A DNA stretch of 64,000 nucleotides. It comes from Nioella sp965215655 (lineage in GTDB: Bacteria > Pseudomonadota > Alphaproteobacteria > Rhodobacterales > Rhodobacteraceae). The stretch lies in the NCBI RefSeq assembly GCF_965215655.1, contig NZ_OZ244111.1, forward strand, positions 3,038,001-3,102,000, written 5' to 3'. This document shows positions 34,907 through 43,174 of the stretch, piece after piece. The translations under genes were made by a program, and so were the position numbers. Below the pieces are notes generated by a model that ran no database searches, was not told where the DNA came from, and saw nothing but the letters and a program-made list of their open reading frames with translations. Within the stretch, counting starts at the first letter, position 1; each line of letters begins with the position of its first letter.

Positions 34907-35556
34907 GACAGCGCCTCCTCCCGGTCCACGCGGGTCGTTGCGGGTTCCACCTGCTCCACCCGCCAACTGCGCAACGCCCAGACCAGAAGCCCGAGCAGCA
35001 TGAAGGCAGACGGGGCCAGCAGCATGAAGCCGAAGGGCTGATACCAGCCACCCTCGGCCACGGTCGGGAAGATGGTCGCGCCGAACAGCGTGCCGAAGCC
35101 CAGAAGCTCCCGCAGGAAGGCAATGACCATCAGGATCGCGGAATACCCCGCCCCGTTGCCAAGCGCGTCAAGGATACTGGGGCCGACCGGGTTCGACATG
35201 GCAAAGGCCTCGGCCCGGCCAAGAACGATGCAGTTGGTCACGATGAGCGACACGAAAATCGAAAGCCGCTGGCTGATCGCATAGGCATAGGCCTGCAAGA
35301 TCAGGTCGGCGACGATGACCATGGCCGCGATGATGGTGATTTGCAGGATCAGCCGGATCTGCGCCGGGATATCACGGCGGATCAGCGAGATGACGGCGCT
35401 TGAGGCGACCAGAACGGCGGTCAGGGCCAGGCTCATGGTCAGGGCGGTCGTCATCGAGGTGGTGACCGCCAGAGCCGAGCAGATGCCGAGGATCTGCACC
35501 GTTACCGGGTTGTCGCGAAGCAGCGGGTCAAAGAGGGGTTTCAGCGCGGCTCTCAT
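34903..35556 (-). CDS. nqrD: Na+-NQR membrane subunit D
   Basis: A 217-residue six-helix subunit, partner of NqrE. C26 (VQILGICSALAVTT) and C109 (SLIVTNCIVLGRAEAFA) supply the other two cysteines of the intramembrane iron site. NPVGPSILDALGNGAGY is a conserved loop. It overlaps nqrC and nqrE by 4 nt. Confidence 0.96.
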   Translation of the reverse strand: MRAALKPLFDPLLRDNPVTVQILGICSALAVTTSMTTALTMSLALTAVLVASSAVISLIRRDIPAQIRLILQITIIAAMVIVADLILQAYAYAISQRLSIFVSLIVTNCIVLGRAEAFAMSNPVGPSILDALGNGAGYSAILMVIAFLRELLGFGTLFGATIFPTVAEGGWYQPFGFMLLAPSAFMLLGLLVWALRSWRVEQVEPATTRVDREEALS

Positions 35557-36326
35557 GGCAGGTCCCCGCTGCGCAGGGCATCCAGAACCGGGCCGAAGCC
35601 AAGCGGTCCAACCCAGAAGCGGATCATGTTCTGGACGCCGTTGGAACTGCGGGTTGCACCGGTGATGGCGTCGACCTCATATGCCGTCGAACCGCCGCCA
35701 CGCACCACGGCGACTCGGATCTCACCGGCCTCGTCCATCAACTGCGTGCCCGGCCATTGCGCCAGCCAGCCCGGCGTCTGGATCGTGGCCCCGAGCCCCG
35801 GCGTTTCCCCCTGCTCTGTGATCGCAAGGCCCACCACCGTGTTCAGATCGGGCCCAAGCGCCAGATAGCCCCGGATCGTGGACTGATAACCCTGCCCGTA
35901 GACCGGCAGGATCACCAGAGCCAGATCACGCCCGTCGCGGGCCATGAAGATCTGTTGCAGGTCTGGCCGCGTCCCGATGCCCGCAATGTCGTCATCCTCG
36001 GCCAGTTCCGTCACCTGCGTGGGGTCCACCGCGTCCGCCAGCGACAGGTCGCGCAGATCGACGGTCAGCACCTCAAGGCTGTCGATGCCGCTGCCCGGCA
36101 ACACCTCGGCCAGTCCCGGCGTCTCGGCAATCAGCGCCTCCAGCCGGGCGCGGCGTTCGGCTTCCCGGTTGGCGTCGAGCCTTGGGCCAAGCAGCACCGC
36201 CGCGCTGGACACCGCAAGCGCGGCTGCGAAGGACACCAGAAACGCCATGGTCAGCGTCTTGCCCCGGCTGTCATTGGGAGCCGCCAGCAGCCGCTGCCAC
36301 AGGGATATCGGATTCAGATCAGGCAT
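35553..36326 (-). CDS. nqrC: Na+-NQR subunit C, covalent-FMN protein
   Basis: A 257-residue subunit with one N-terminal membrane helix (about 26-48) and a periplasmic flavin domain. VDAITGATRSSNGVQ contains the ApbE acceptor: T225 in TGAT corresponds to the FMN-bearing threonine of V. cholerae NqrC. ETPGLGATIQ and FWVGPLGFGPVL are further family marks. ATG 36326 overlaps the nqrB end by 8 nt. Canonical in all visible features. Confidence 0.95.
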   Translation of the reverse strand: MPDLNPISLWQRLLAAPNDSRGKTLTMAFLVSFAAALAVSSAAVLLGPRLDANREAERRARLEALIAETPGLAEVLPGSGIDSLEVLTVDLRDLSLADAVDPTQVTELAEDDDIAGIGTRPDLQQIFMARDGRDLALVILPVYGQGYQSTIRGYLALGPDLNTVVGLAITEQGETPGLGATIQTPGWLAQWPGTQLMDEAGEIRVAVVRGGGSTAYEVDAITGATRSSNGVQNMIRFWVGPLGFGPVLDALRSGDLP

Positions 36327-37104
36327 GTCGCCGCCCCCTTGCATGGCGCTTTGCCGCGAGCGCCGCATAGTCGATTGTCGGCGCAAAAACCTGCGCCAGA
36401 AGCACCGCGAAGACCGTGGCCCGCTCCGCCCCCGCCAGCCCGTCCGAACCGGCCAGAAGCGCGATCAAAGCGCCGCCAAGCAGGCCGTAGACCAGCCGAG
36501 CGACCGGCGTTGTCGGCGCCGTGACCGGATCGGCCAGCAGCAGCAAACCGAAGCCCGCGCCCCCGGCCAGCACAGCGGACTCCAACGGCGCGCCGATCAG
36601 GGCCATCGCACCAAGCACACCCGCGACCCCGCCGAGCAGCGCTGGCAATGGCAGGATGCCAAGCGCCAGAAGCACAGCCCCCGAGGCAGCCACAGCCAGC
36701 AACATCGTGGTTTCTGTCCCCGGCGCGGCACCGCCCGGCCATGTCAGGAACACCATCGCCAGCGCCACGGGCGCGGCCCCGACCACGTTGCGACCCCAGC
36801 CACCAAAGATGAGGTCTGCCAGAACGATGCCAAAGCTCGCCCCAAGCGCCAATTGCATGGGCGAGAGGCCCGCCGGGGCCAGCACCGCCATCGACACCGC
36901 CAGAACCGCACCCGAGGGCGACCAGGGCACCCCGCGCAGCCTGCGGAACAAAAGCTGCCATAGCGACGCGACAGCCAGCACCGCGCCCATGCGCAGCACG
37001 CCCTCCACCCCCTGCTCGACCACCACGATGGCAGCGGGCGGCAGAAGGGCGGCGACAACCGCCCACCCGATCATGTCCCGTGACCAGAGCCCGCGCGCTG
37101 TCAT
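36319..37104 (-). CDS. nqrB: NqrB-type subunit, short variant lacking the covalent-FMN threonine
   Basis: A 261-residue membrane protein homologous to NqrB/RnfD but about 150 residues shorter than the roughly 415-residue V. cholerae NqrB. Conserved blocks are QLALGASFGIVLADLIFGGWGRN (85-106), MVFLTWPG (117-124), LLADPVTAPTTPVARLVYG (190-207) and LAQVFAPTIDY (236-246). After MVFLTWPG, canonical NqrB has a DGYSGAT-like loop whose threonine carries FMN; here that stretch reads GAAPGTETTMLLAVAASGAV, with no SGAT. The N-terminal 70 or so residues are also missing. The frame abuts nqrA with a 4-nt overlap, so no upstream exon or frameshift can supply them. Conserved blocks at both ends in one frame argue against sequencing error. 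Confidence 0.88.
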   Translation of the reverse strand: MTARGLWSRDMIGWAVVAALLPPAAIVVVEQGVEGVLRMGAVLAVASLWQLLFRRLRGVPWSPSGAVLAVSMAVLAPAGLSPMQLALGASFGIVLADLIFGGWGRNVVGAAPVALAMVFLTWPGGAAPGTETTMLLAVAASGAVLLALGILPLPALLGGVAGVLGAMALIGAPLESAVLAGGAGFGLLLLADPVTAPTTPVARLVYGLLGGALIALLAGSDGLAGAERATVFAVLLAQVFAPTIDYAALAAKRHARGRRHA

Positions 37105-38324
37105 GCTGCCTCCAACCGGTCAAGAACGGCCCGCAGCCGAATGCCATAATCTTCGCCCCCTCCGGTCAGATAGCTGGCAAGCGCCATGTCATCTTCCAGC
37201 AATCCCAGAACCCCCATCCGCTCGGCCTGTTCGACCTCTCCGACGCTAAGCGCACGCAACAGGGCAACCGCAGGGAAATCCGGGCCGAGTGAGCGGGAGA
37301 CAGCCGCATTCGGAATCAGCGCCGCACGTTGAAGGGCCGGCCCCTTGCGGCCATGCGGTGCAGGGGCTTCACGCGGTGTCAGGCTGATCTGCACATGTCT
37401 GCGACGCAGGAACCGCCCCTCCTGCCCCGACAACAGCGGACCGGACAGAACGCGATAAGCGGTGCCGCGCGTCTCGCCGCCCACCAGCGCCTCGATATCC
37501 GCCCCGATGGGAAGGCGCAGCAACCGGGGGTCCGCCGCCGCAGGCCCGGAGAGGGACACGACCCGATCGGCAGGCAGCGCACCATCGCGCAGCAGTTGGC
37601 CAAGCGCCAAGACATCCGCATAGCCGATCTGCCAGACAGGATGCGACGCGGTGGCGGGGCACAATCGTTCCACATGCACACCGGGCATTCCGGCGGGATG
37701 CGCACCGGAAAAGACCGCGATGCGCACACGCTCACCACTGCGGGCCAGTTCCGCGCCCGGAGACTGACAGACGAAGACCGTCCCCCCGCCAAGGCGGCTC
37801 AGCGCCTGAATGCCGGTGTTGAAGTTCCCCGCCTCGGCCCGGATCAAAGGCGCGGGATCGGCGGCACCGGGATCAGTGGCCATCGCGGTCACGACAATGG
37901 CTGCGGGTGTTTCATCGGGCAATGGCACCCGCCCGAAAGGCCGTCGCAACATTGCCACCCACAAACCACTGCTCAGCATCAGACGACGCAGCCCATCCGG
38001 GTCATCCGCCGTTGCGGGATCGAATCGCCTCGCCTCTCCCGCTCCGCGCCGGATCACCATCCGCGCCACCTGCCTGCGCGCGCCGATCACGATGTCCTCG
38101 ACGGTGCCGCTGACCGGGCTGGTCACCACCCTCTCGGACATGGCGTGATCGTGCATCACGGGTTGACCGGCAGATACCCGATCCCCTTCCGCGACCACCG
38201 CGCGCAGCTTCATCCCCGGGTAATCCGCCCCGATCAGCCCGACACAATCGGGCAGCGTGACCGGCCCGATCTCCTGTCGGGGCGCACCCTGATCGGGCAG
38301 TCTGACACCTTTGATACGAGGCAA
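37101..38324 (-). CDS. nqrA: Na+-NQR subunit A (TTG start)
   Basis: A 407-residue cytoplasmic subunit, somewhat shorter than the usual 446. It shows RIKGVRLPDQGAP at the N-terminus, aligned with the KGLDLPIAGTP opening of NqrA, then VTSPVSGTVEDIVIGARRQ (lipoyl-like region) and AEAGNFNTGIQALSRLGGG. No ATG or GTG lies between the upstream stop-free region and this block. TTG 38324, with GGAG 9 nt upstream, is the best start. It begins the operon and is divergent from the five-heme cytochrome c gene across 148 nt. Confidence 0.92.
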   Translation of the reverse strand: MPRIKGVRLPDQGAPRQEIGPVTLPDCVGLIGADYPGMKLRAVVAEGDRVSAGQPVMHDHAMSERVVTSPVSGTVEDIVIGARRQVARMVIRRGAGEARRFDPATADDPDGLRRLMLSSGLWVAMLRRPFGRVPLPDETPAAIVVTAMATDPGAADPAPLIRAEAGNFNTGIQALSRLGGGTVFVCQSPGAELARSGERVRIAVFSGAHPAGMPGVHVERLCPATASHPVWQIGYADVLALGQLLRDGALPADRVVSLSGPAAADPRLLRLPIGADIEALVGGETRGTAYRVLSGPLLSGQEGRFLRRRHVQISLTPREAPAPHGRKGPALQRAALIPNAAVSRSLGPDFPAVALLRALSVGEVEQAERMGVLGLLEDDMALASYLTGGGEDYGIRLRAVLDRLEAA

Positions 38325-38472
38325 TTCGGGATTCTCCGGTGAAATGACGCGGGTTCTTGTCTGCCCACCATAGCGCCTAACGACCTGCCCCGGATTGATG
38401 GAGGTCAATGCCAGGCCCGATGCGATCGGGCATATCTGGACCCAAGCTGTTCCCGCCCTGAAGGAGACTGTC

Positions 38473-39546
38473 ATGAAGACCGCCCACGCCACCCTGCTGG
38501 CCCTGCTGACTGCCATTGCACCCTCTGCCATTCTCGCGCAGGAAAACAGCACCGCTGCCGCCGTGCAGGCCTGGGTGCAATCGGCCCATGGCGATGCCGC
38601 TGCCGAGGCATTCGCCCATTGGAACGGCGAAGACGAGGTGCCCGCCGCCTGCGCGGTCTGCCATTCCGGCGCGGGGTTCCGCGACTTTCATGGGTTGGAC
38701 GGCACCGCCGCGGGCATGATCGACCAGACCATCGCACCGGGGGGCGTCGTGGATTGCGACACCTGCCACACCGACGGCGTATCGGCGATTTCCGAGATCA
38801 CCTTTCCTTCCGGCGTGACCATGACCGCGTTGCCCAATGCGGGCACCTGCCTGACCTGCCACCAGGGCCGGTCGTCCGGCCCGACGCTGCAAGGGCAGTT
38901 GGAGGGGATGGATCCCGACACGCCAAATGGAGAGCTACGTTTCGTGAACCCCCATTACGCGGCGGCGGGGGCCACGACCTTCGGGTCAGAGGTTGCGGGG
39001 CTCTACGAGTATATGGGCCGGTCCTATGACGGGGCCTTCAGCCATACCGGGCCGATCACCACCTGTTCCTCCTGCCACGATCCGCATTCGCTGGAGGTGG
39101 TCACCGATGGCTGCCTGACCTGCCACGAAAACGCCGATCCCGCGACGATCCGCATCTCACGCATCGACTATGATGGCGATGGCGACATCTCCGAAGGCAT
39201 CGCCGCCGAGGTCGAAGGGCTGCGCCTGATCCTGGCTGCGGAAATCGCCGCCTATGCGGAAACGGTCGCCGGTGCGCCGATCCTCTATGAGCTGCACAGC
39301 TACCCGTATTTCTTCAATGACACCAACGGCAATGGTGAAGCTGACGAAGGCGAGGCGATCTATCCCAACCAGTATTCCAGCTGGACGCCGCGCCTGCTGG
39401 CGGCTGCCTATAACTTCCAGTTCGTGACGCGCGACCCCGGCGGTTATGCCCACAACCCGAACTACACGCTGCAAGCGATCCATGACAGCATCATGGACCT
39501 GGCCGAAGCCGCGGGTCGTCCATTGCCCGCGATCAACCGGCCCTAG
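38473..39546 (+). CDS. Secreted five-heme cytochrome c with calcium-binding-type loops
   Basis: A 357-residue exported protein with a Sec signal peptide (cleavage near AILAQ, 22-23). Five CxxCH heme sites lie at C60, C95, C126, C198 and C214. The C-terminal third has a DYDGDGD sequence (232-238) and a canonical 12-residue EF-hand-like loop from D283 to E294. AAGGAG precedes the ATG. It is divergent from nqrA, so the shared 148-nt region could control both. It could pass electrons between the NQR-type complex and a periplasmic partner. I do not recognise a named family; annotation as a polyheme cytochrome is appropriate. Confidence 0.88.
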   Translation: MKTAHATLLALLTAIAPSAILAQENSTAAAVQAWVQSAHGDAAAEAFAHWNGEDEVPAACAVCHSGAGFRDFHGLDGTAAGMIDQTIAPGGVVDCDTCHTDGVSAISEITFPSGVTMTALPNAGTCLTCHQGRSSGPTLQGQLEGMDPDTPNGELRFVNPHYAAAGATTFGSEVAGLYEYMGRSYDGAFSHTGPITTCSSCHDPHSLEVVTDGCLTCHENADPATIRISRIDYDGDGDISEGIAAEVEGLRLILAAEIAAYAETVAGAPILYELHSYPYFFNDTNGNGEADEGEAIYPNQYSSWTPRLLAAAYNFQFVTRDPGGYAHNPNYTLQAIHDSIMDLAEAAGRPLPAINRP

Positions 39547-39557
39547 TGCTGCATTGG

Positions 39558-39586
39558 CCCGGCGGCGCTACAACCCGCCCGCCGGG
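39558..39586. terminator. Hairpin between the converging cytochrome and response-regulator genes
   Basis: CCCGGCGG (39558-39565) pairs with CCGCCGGG (39579-39586) with a 13-nt loop. The right arm is inside the last codons of the response regulator. No T-run follows on either strand, so bidirectional termination is only a possibility. Confidence 0.35.
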
Positions 39587-40221
39587 TCGATCAACCCTTC
39601 GCGCAGCGCATAGGCAATCAGCTGCGCGACGGAATGCACGTCGAGCTTTTGCATCAGGCTGGTGCGGTGGCGGTCTACGGTCTTGGCACTGATCCCGAGC
39701 GTTTCGGCAATCTCCTTGTTCGACTGGCCCGCAACGATCAGGTTCAGGGTCTGCCTTTCCCGCGCGGTCAGGTTGGGTGCGTCCGGTGCGTCCTCCAGCA
39801 TCGCGACAAGGCTCTCCGCGATGTGACGCCGCCCGCGCAGGATGTTGGGCAACTGGCGATAGAGCTCGGTATTGTCCTCGCCCTTGGAAAACAGCCCGTC
39901 CACACCGCTTGACACCAGTTCGCTGATCTTGCCCACGGACATGACGCCGGTCAGGATCACGATCTTTGTATCGGGCGACCAGCGACGCGCCTCCAGCAGC
40001 ACCTCCAGCCCGCCTGCATGGGGCATCTGCACGTCCAGCAGCAGCAAATGCGGCCGATGCTGACGCACAGCCGAAATGGCCTGCAGCCCGTCCCCCGCCT
40101 CCGCCACCACGGCGATGCCGTCTGTTTCCACCATGCCGGGGGTTTCCAGCGCCGTGCGCAACCCCGCCCGGACGATGGCATGATCATCGGCAATAACCGC
40201 GTGAAATCTTGGCTCGGGCAA
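39568..40221 (-). CDS. NarL/LuxR-type response regulator (TTG start)
   Basis: A 217-residue regulator with a receiver domain (ADDHAIVRAGL, phospho-acceptor D63 in LLLLDVQMPHAGG, lysine switch in FSKGED) and a C-terminal LuxR HTH (about 150-195; LTARERQTLNLIVAGQSNKEIAETLG). The start is TTG 40221 with GGAG about 7 nt upstream. It is divergent from the histidine kinase across 38 nt and almost certainly forms a pair with it. Likely targets are the cytochrome, nqr or small secreted genes nearby. Confidence 0.92.
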   Translation of the reverse strand: MPEPRFHAVIADDHAIVRAGLRTALETPGMVETDGIAVVAEAGDGLQAISAVRQHRPHLLLLDVQMPHAGGLEVLLEARRWSPDTKIVILTGVMSVGKISELVSSGVDGLFSKGEDNTELYRQLPNILRGRRHIAESLVAMLEDAPDAPNLTARERQTLNLIVAGQSNKEIAETLGISAKTVDRHRTSLMQKLDVHSVAQLIAYALREGLIDPAGGL

Positions 40222-40259
40222 ACTAAGCTCCCCCCATTATCTTTTGAAAAGGCAATCTG

Positions 40260-42263
40260 TTGCGGGCGATCCTATCATTCCTTTCTGTTTGCGCGACCCT
40301 GCTTTTCGCAAGCCTTCCAGCAGTTGCGCAAACGCCCCCGGTGATGGAGGTCGACCCGGCCTATTCCTCGCCCGATATCGCGCCCGCCATGCGCTTTGCC
40401 CGTGATGTGGGCCAGCCCATTGCCGACATCGTCACCGCCTATATGGACGGCGCCCTGAGCGGCGATTTCGACGCAGTGATCGCGCCTGCCACCCCCTATC
40501 AGCCGATCTGGGCGCTGACCGAACTGCTGAACGTCGCCCCCGATGAGGGCCGCCCTCCGGACGCGTGGATATTGGCCTCTGACACGCACGGGTTGGTGGC
40601 GCTCGATGTGTTCCTTGTGCGCGATGGTGGCGAGACCGAGCAGTTGCTGGCCCATGACATCCGCGAGCCTTTCGACCCCGCCGACTTCAGCGCCACAAGG
40701 CTGAGCAGCGCCCCGGTGGAGCTGGCTGCAGGGGAACGGGCGCTGCTGATGGTGCGCATGACCTATGGCGCGACCGATCTGGTGGATCTGAGCCTTGAGA
40801 CCCCCGCCGATCATCAGGCCCGCACCTTCACCGATGGGCTGACTCTGGCCGGGTTCTATGCCTTCCTCGGCTCCTGCATCCTGTTCTTCGCGGTTTTCAG
40901 CGCCACCATGCGCAGCGATGTGGGCGGCGCTTACGCGGGGCTTCTGGCCCTGGGGCTGATCTTCATAGCCTATATCGACATTCTGCTGTTCCGCTTTCTC
41001 TATCCCGCCCATCCCACCTGGCACCTGCCGGTTGGCCTGTCGCTGCTCTATGCGCTGTGTGCCGCCGGATTTGCCACCGCCGCCCTGTCGTTGGCGCGCT
41101 TCGCCCGGCGGCCAAAGCTGAAACAGGCCATGCGGGGCCTCGCAGTGGTCTCGATCATCGGCATTGCCCTTGTCTTCGTTCTACCGCCCGAGATCATGGC
41201 CCCCGCTTCTTATATCCTGCTCGTGCTGATGCTTGGGAGCCATCTGTTGGCCGGCTTCCAGTGGGACATGGTGACCGGTGCCCGCAGGCCGGTCTTTCGC
41301 ATCGTGGTGCTGGTGGCCTTCGTCGGGCTTGGCCTGCTGATCCTGCTGGCACTGGCACGACTCGGCTCGGTCGATATCCCGATGACCTGGGCGATAAAGG
41401 CGATTTACGCAATCATCGCCTTTGGCACCATGTCGGGCCTCTCGGTCGGGCTGATCGACATGCGGCGGGAACATGCGGCGGCACTGGAACGCGAGATGGT
41501 GGCGCTTCAGAAAGAGGCCGAAACCACCCGCGAATTGCTGGAGGCCGAGCGCAACTACAGCCACGCCCGCGATCTGGCCGACCGGCGGCGGCAGCAGTTG
41601 GCGACCATGTCGCATGACATCCGCCAACCGCTTGCCTCGCTGCGCATGACGATGGAAACCATGACCCGCGACCAGTCGCCCGAGATCCGGGAGCGGCTGT
41701 CGGAGGCATTCGACTACATGCAGGATCTGGCGCTTGGTCATCTGGAAGACACCCGCCCCGAGGAGGATCTGCCCGGCGAGCCAATGCCAGAGGAACCGGA
41801 GGACACAGCCGAGCCATATGCCCTGTCGCTGATCCTGAACACGGTCGCCCAGATGTTCCGAGAGGAGGCCGTGTCGAAGGGTCTGCGCCTGCGGATTGTG
41901 CCGTCTTCCCTGCCCACCACCGTTCCGCCGCTGATCCTGATGCGGATCGTGTCGAACCTCGTGTCGAACGCAGTCAAATACACCACCGAAGGCACGGTTC
42001 TGGCCGGGATACGCCGCGTGCCGGACGGGGCCAGGGTTGATGTTCTCGATACCGGTGTCGGCATGACGGCAGAGGAGCTGGAAAGCTTCCGGCAGGCCTG
42101 GTCCTCAGGCAAGGACAGCTCTGGCCACGGGCTTGGCCTGTCGATCTGCCACGAACTGGCCGCGCAAAATGGGCTGGAGCTGACCGTCGCCTCCACCCCC
42201 GGTAAGGGCACGGTTTTTTCGTTGCGCATTCCTGCGGACCGCGTGGTAAAAGGAGCCTCATGA
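40260..42263 (+). CDS. 7TMR-DISM-type sensor histidine kinase (TTG start)
   Basis: A 667-residue kinase. It has a signal peptide (1-23, AVAQ), an extracytoplasmic beta-rich sensor (about 30-190), seven hydrophobic segments (about 195-395) and a coiled coil (405-445). The HisKA phospho-acceptor is H452 in ATMSHDIRQPLASL. The ATPase domain has an N-box with SNLVSNAVKYT, DTGVGM and GHGLGLSICHE. The TTG at 40260 keeps the signal peptide; later ATGs would remove it. Its stop overlaps the EF-hand gene (ATGATG), so the two are coupled. The ligand is unknown; this sensor class often binds small extracellular molecules. Confidence 0.88.
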   Translation: MRAILSFLSVCATLLFASLPAVAQTPPVMEVDPAYSSPDIAPAMRFARDVGQPIADIVTAYMDGALSGDFDAVIAPATPYQPIWALTELLNVAPDEGRPPDAWILASDTHGLVALDVFLVRDGGETEQLLAHDIREPFDPADFSATRLSSAPVELAAGERALLMVRMTYGATDLVDLSLETPADHQARTFTDGLTLAGFYAFLGSCILFFAVFSATMRSDVGGAYAGLLALGLIFIAYIDILLFRFLYPAHPTWHLPVGLSLLYALCAAGFATAALSLARFARRPKLKQAMRGLAVVSIIGIALVFVLPPEIMAPASYILLVLMLGSHLLAGFQWDMVTGARRPVFRIVVLVAFVGLGLLILLALARLGSVDIPMTWAIKAIYAIIAFGTMSGLSVGLIDMRREHAAALEREMVALQKEAETTRELLEAERNYSHARDLADRRRQQLATMSHDIRQPLASLRMTMETMTRDQSPEIRERLSEAFDYMQDLALGHLEDTRPEEDLPGEPMPEEPEDTAEPYALSLILNTVAQMFREEAVSKGLRLRIVPSSLPTTVPPLILMRIVSNLVSNAVKYTTEGTVLAGIRRVPDGARVDVLDTGVGMTAEELESFRQAWSSGKDSSGHGLGLSICHELAAQNGLELTVASTPGKGTVFSLRIPADRVVKGAS

Positions 42264-42586
42264 TGCGCTTGGCGGTTCTGTTCCTGGTTCTTTCCCTTCC
42301 CCTCGCGGCCATGGCCCAGACCGAGGTGGACGGCGTTGGCCCCGTGACCGAAGGCGAGGTTGATGCCTTTGTCGTGGCGGACGCAAACCGCGACGGGATG
42401 CTCAGCTTCCCCGAGTTTCGCGAATTCGTGCGCCAGATGGCCCGCACCGGCCAGCCCACGGCGCGGCTGATCCGCAATTTCGCCGCCTATCGCATCGCCT
42501 TCCGGCGTGTGGACGTAAACGAGGATGGGTTCGCCAGCCCCGCCGAGCTGCGCAGCGCCGACGATGATTTCCGCGAAAACGGTTAG
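42260..42586 (+). CDS. Secreted EF-hand calcium-binding protein
   Basis: A 108-residue protein with a signal peptide (1-20, MAAMAQ) and two canonical 12-residue EF-hand loops: D41-E52 (DANRDGMLSFPE) and D85-E96 (DVNEDGFASPAE). It is coupled to the histidine kinase by start-stop overlap. Calcium binding in the periplasm is well supported by the loops. A role as a co-sensor of the kinase, or as a partner of the EF-loop cytochrome nearby, is inference. Confidence 0.88.
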   Translation: MMRLAVLFLVLSLPLAAMAQTEVDGVGPVTEGEVDAFVVADANRDGMLSFPEFREFVRQMARTGQPTARLIRNFAAYRIAFRRVDVNEDGFASPAELRSADDDFRENG

Positions 42587-42597
42587 CACGCGCTCAA

Positions 42598-42621
42598 CCG
42601 GGGTATGCGCCCATGCCCCGG
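42598..42621 (+). terminator. Hairpin after the EF-hand gene
   Basis: CCGGGGTATG (42598-42607) pairs with CATGCCCCGG (42612-42621), a 10-bp stem with one G-U pair and a CGCC tetraloop, 12 nt beyond the stop. There is no T-run, so it may be a rho-dependent or stabilising 3' end. Confidence 0.5.
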
Positions 42622-42679
42622 CAGGCCCGCCTTGGCCCTGAGTTTCGAGATCAGCAAGTCCCGGTCCAAATGACACGGT

Positions 42680-42695
42680 TTTGGGGGATCGACCC
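42680..42695 (+). promoter_or_regulatory. Repeated promoter element, copy 1
   Basis: TTTGGGGGATCGACCC at 42680-42695 is repeated without change at 43175-43190. This copy lies 67 nt before the ATG at 42762. Similarity continues downstream (CCCC, CTAG, CTT, CACAT, then AAAGGCCC just before the start), so whole promoters are shared. GGGGATCGACCCC is close to a palindrome and could be a regulator site, perhaps for the adjacent response regulator. Confidence 0.55.
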
Positions 42696-42761
42696 CATGC
42701 CCCGCTGACCGGCCCCTTGCTAGCTTTCCCACATCAGCCGCTTTTGCCCGAAAGGCCCACC

Positions 42762-43094
42762 ATGACCAAATACATTCTTGCCGCCCTGCTGGCGCTTTCT
42801 GCCGCCCCCGCCCTTGCCCAATCGGCAAGCGGACCGAACGACTACGTTGCCAATCCCGACATCCCGATTGCCGATACCGGCCCGCGCTATTGCCCCGAAC
42901 TGGCGCATACCGAACACCCGTTCCGCATTCGATGCCCCTCCTGGCCCGACCTTAGCAACGTGGCCATCGGCGCCCCGATCGGGATTTCCGTCGGACACGG
43001 CATTGTCGGCGACAACCATGGCGTTCTTGTGGAAGAAGGAACCAGCGTCGGCAGCTCATACAGCATTCTCGAAGAGGAGGACGATCACGACTGA
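42762..43094 (+). CDS. Small exported protein of unknown function
   Basis: A 110-residue protein with a Sec signal peptide (1-19, APALA). The mature part contains GPRYCPELAHTEHPFRIRCPSWPD, with two cysteines that could form a disulfide, a glycine- and valine-rich stretch (IGAPIGISVGHGIVGDNHGV) and an acidic end EEEDDHD. I recognise no family. It shares a promoter element with the next gene, so the two are probably coregulated exported products of the kinase locus. Confidence 0.7.
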   Translation: MTKYILAALLALSAAPALAQSASGPNDYVANPDIPIADTGPRYCPELAHTEHPFRIRCPSWPDLSNVAIGAPIGISVGHGIVGDNHGVLVEEGTSVGSSYSILEEEDDHD

Positions 43095-43125
43095 CCACCT
43101 CCCCGCGCGCATTCGCGTCATGCAG

Positions 43126-43154
43126 CCCCGTCAGCCCTGCGCTGGCGGGGTTTT
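43126..43154 (+). terminator. Rho-independent terminator
   Basis: CCCCGTCAGC (43126-43135) pairs with GCTGGCGGGG (43141-43150), one T-G pair, loop CCTGC, followed by TTTT. It ends the transcript of the small exported protein just upstream of the second copy of the repeated promoter element. Confidence 0.75.
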
Positions 43155-43174
43155 CCTTGGGGACCACAGCCCCG

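Noticed and set aside
34308..35123. N-terminal extension of nqrF giving a 676-residue fusion
   Set aside because: The extension lies over nqrE and nqrD in another frame. ATG 34307 overlaps the nqrE stop and gives the canonical NqrF N-terminus.
36319..37104. Frameshifted pseudogene explanation for the short nqrB
   Set aside because: Conserved blocks at both ends are in one frame, neighbours overlap by a few bases on both sides, and no alternative frame supplies the missing loop.
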